A stretch of DNA of 23,298 nt from a virus, in the IMG/VR virus record IMGVR_UViG_3300047998_000117, positions 1 to 23,298 of that record. One strand, written 5' to 3'. The notes under the pieces were generated by a model. The model saw only the letters and a list, made by a program, of their open reading frames with translations. It searched no databases and had not been told where the DNA came from. Shown here one piece after another: positions 22,192-23,298 of the stretch (positions within the stretch are counted from its first letter, which is position 1; every line of letters starts with the position of its first letter). The position numbers were made by a program, and so were the translations under genes.

Positions 22192-22421
22192 GCATAAACT
22201 TGCTTTGCTGTCGGTTTATATGTTGCCGCAAGCTTCAAGAACGTTTTACACGCTTTGTCTAAACCGTGTGTTTTAATGCCGGATTTAAATTGATTCAACG
22301 TGATGTTGCGGCCTTTGTTATTGGTAAGCTGCACGCATTCCTGCTCGTTTGTTTCCTTGTCTTTGATGACAAGCCAGCCATTGTGATAATCTACTTCAAA
22401 CAATTCGCTTTCATAATCCAT
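22188..22421 (-). CDS. Hypothetical protein, 77 aa
   Basis: The start at ATG 22421 (MDYESELFEVDYHNGWLVIKD) is eight bases after GGAG; longer in-frame readings lack a site. The N-terminal half is beta-rich (FEVDYHNGWLVIKDKETNEQECVQL) and the second half helical and basic (LNQFKSGIKTHGLDKACKTFLKLAATYKP). Unrecognised. The promoter of the following gene lies at its 3' end. Confidence 0.55.
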   Translation of the reverse strand: MDYESELFEVDYHNGWLVIKDKETNEQECVQLTNNKGRNITLNQFKSGIKTHGLDKACKTFLKLAATYKPTAKQVYA

Positions 22422-22501
22422 CTTTTTTGCTCCATGTTTTGTTTTTGTTTCATGCTTGACACATGGCAAGGCAGCGCCGCTAAGCGCTGCTAAGCGATGG
22501 G

Positions 22502-22723
22502 TCAACACAGGTAATCTGTTCTATCTTCGCTGTGGTCAATTATGCCCGCGTTAATACCAGCCTGCCATGCTTCTTCGCTCATGGCATAATACCATTGCAT
22601 TGATCTAATTAGCGCATCACGCTCTGCGGCTTGCTTTGAATCCGTCACTGACTCAGTGAAGTATTTAGAGCCGGTAAGAACCGCCCATTTTCCGTCGTTT
22701 AATTGTCCAGCTTTATATTTCAT
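22502..22723 (-). CDS. Hypothetical protein, 73 aa
   Basis: The start at ATG 22723 (MKYKAGQLNDGKWAVLTGSK) follows GAGAGGA; the longer reading starting at 22819 runs over the promoter and is rejected. The sequence is polar with a beta-rich start and a helical end (EAWQAGINAGIIDHSEDRTDYLC). No family recognised. It heads the left-going cluster and is transcribed from a promoter with the shared operator. Confidence 0.55.
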   Translation of the reverse strand: MKYKAGQLNDGKWAVLTGSKYFTESVTDSKQAAERDALIRSMQWYYAMSEEAWQAGINAGIIDHSEDRTDYLC

Positions 22724-22741
22724 TGCGTTTCCTCTCTGTTG

Positions 22742-22778
22742 ATATCTAATAGATAGCATAGAGATATATAAAGGGCAA
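22742..22778 (-). promoter_or_regulatory. Promoter with palindromic operator
   Basis: On the minus strand TTGCCC (22778-22773) and TATCTA (22755-22750) are spaced by 17 bp. The palindrome ATATCT-AAT-AGATAG (22742-22756 on the + strand) covers the -10 and is one base from perfect. It is the third promoter with this operator on the minus strand. Confidence 0.6.
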
Positions 22779-22800
22779 GCATAAAACGCAATCAAATGCA

Positions 22801-22833
22801 AAAAAGTGACGCGCAACACAGTGAAGCGTCACC
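22801..22833 (-). terminator. Minus-strand intrinsic terminator
   Basis: Read on the minus strand, GTGACGC and GCGTCAC (7-bp perfect stem, 13-nt loop) are followed by six T's. It would stop leftward transcription entering from 22.9-23.2 kb just before the promoter at 22.77 kb. No gene to its right on the minus strand is convincing. Confidence 0.65.
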
Positions 22834-22862
22834 ACACAGACGCGCGCGCGAATACGCATTTT

Positions 22863-22902
22863 TTACCAAATGGTCAAATTTTATAAGCTGACCAACTGGT
22901 CA
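22863..22902. promoter_or_regulatory. Paired palindromic operators flanking an A/T-rich core
   Basis: TTACCAAATGGTCA (22863-22876) and TGACCAACTGGTCA (22889-22902, a perfect 14-bp palindrome) share 12 of 14 bases, are centred 26 bp apart, and surround TTTATAAG. This looks like a two-site operator over a promoter core facing the terminase gene, but -35/-10 elements are weak. Confidence 0.5.
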
Positions 22903-23210
22903 GGATGCGCCTAAAATGCAGCTATGATACAACTATAGATAGTTGTAAAATGCTAAGGCATTGTTATCGTTGCACAATAAATTTAACATAATAAACATTA
23001 TGCGATAAAGGCCATGCACCAGACGCAACTCGGCCAGCTTTTGCAGCTTGCAGGCGCAAAAACCCCCCCCGCCAAAGCTTTTCGCCGGTAGTGTTATTAT
23101 TATACCCTCACACACACAAATCCCACATGTTCAGCCATACCCCCCCCTGCACCCCCCTTGCCATCCTTCGCTGCCCCACGTAAAATTTTGCAAAATTTGG
23201 GGAAAAGCAA
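22903..23210. other. Non-coding control/packaging region upstream of terminase
   Basis: About 300 bp without a convincing gene. It contains the palindromes ACAACTA-TAGA-TAGTTGT (22929-22946), CATAAT-AAAC-ATTATG (22987-23002) and the perfect 16-bp AAATTTTG-CAAAATTT (23183-23198). It also holds three C-tracts: eight C's at 23063-23070, eight at 23140-23147 and six at 23152-23157. Position directly before the terminase small subunit suggests a packaging (pac/cos) and regulatory region; this is inference. Confidence 0.45.
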
Positions 23211-23298
23211 ATGGCGGGCAGAGCGTTAAAAAAGCGCATACTAAGCGATGTGGCCAAGCGCGGTGGCATAGACTACATAACGGACAAGGTTGCATCAG
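23211..23298 (+). CDS. Terminase small subunit, 3' truncated by the window
   Basis: The visible start MAGRALKKRILSDVAKRGGI followed by DYITDKVAS, after GGGGA at a suitable distance, is the typical opening of phage terminase small subunits, whose N-terminal helix-turn-helix recognises the packaging site. Only 29 residues lie inside the window, so the call rests on the basic RALKKRIL motif and on the usual phage gene order. The gene runs off the right edge. Confidence 0.7.
   Translation, partial: MAGRALKKRILSDVAKRGGIDYITDKVAS

Noticed and set aside
22933-23115. A 60-aa minus-strand ORF in the region before terminase
   Set aside because: It includes the translation of a C-tract (GGGG) and no recognised motif or clear ribosome site; probably chance.

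Overview
The window is part of a double-stranded DNA tailed-phage genome, or a prophage copy of one, most likely a podovirus-type phage. It shows a portal, scaffold and SU10-like capsid block, Q/A-rich virion proteins next to the portal, a lysis cassette, a compact replication and recombination module, and the start of a terminase small subunit gene at the right edge. The 3TM (GTA-type) holin and general protein style suggest an alphaproteobacterial, probably aquatic, host. That host guess is inference; nothing in the window proves it.

Layout. Positions 1-8917 (+): the end of a Q/A-rich virion protein, two large structural or ejection-type proteins, portal, a small linker ORF, an acidic scaffold-like protein and the major capsid protein. 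Positions 8971-10405 (+): small head or tail-associated and membrane proteins. Positions 10407-11388 (+): two holin-like membrane proteins and an M15-type endolysin. Positions 11385-15673 (-): one tightly packed accessory operon of ten genes read leftward. Positions 15813-20764 (+): a ribbon-helix-helix regulator, RuvC-like resolvase, RecE-like PD-(D/E)XK exonuclease, SSB with an acidic tip, primase-helicase, a repeat-rich non-coding stretch that could be an origin, and two small genes. Positions 21000-22790: one small + gene and six small - genes. Positions 22800-23210: a non-coding control or packaging region. From 23211 (+): terminase small subunit.

The most important element lies in the minus-strand operon. 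About 500 bp between two genes (about 13735-14230) is a tandem array with a period of 51-61 bp. A 12-nt element (GGCATTTCTGCG on the + strand) alternates with a G/C-rich loop element, and each pair is separated by a variable spacer of about 9 nt. The next gene in the operon (13011-13715) encodes a 234-aa protein that resembles the C-terminal HhH/Nop-like part of IS110-family transposases, with no visible nuclease domain. Array plus Nop-like protein matches the published description of TIGR-Tas (tandem interspaced guide RNA plus Tas) systems. I propose this is a phage-borne, nuclease-less (TasA-like) TIGR-Tas locus. Two PD-(D/E)XK nuclease-like ORFs lie downstream in the same operon.

Regulation appears shared. 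A 15-bp palindromic motif, ATATCT-N3-AGATAT and variants, overlaps the predicted promoters of the accessory operon, the RHH gene and two minus-strand units near 22 kb. The small RHH protein at 15813 is a natural candidate to bind it.
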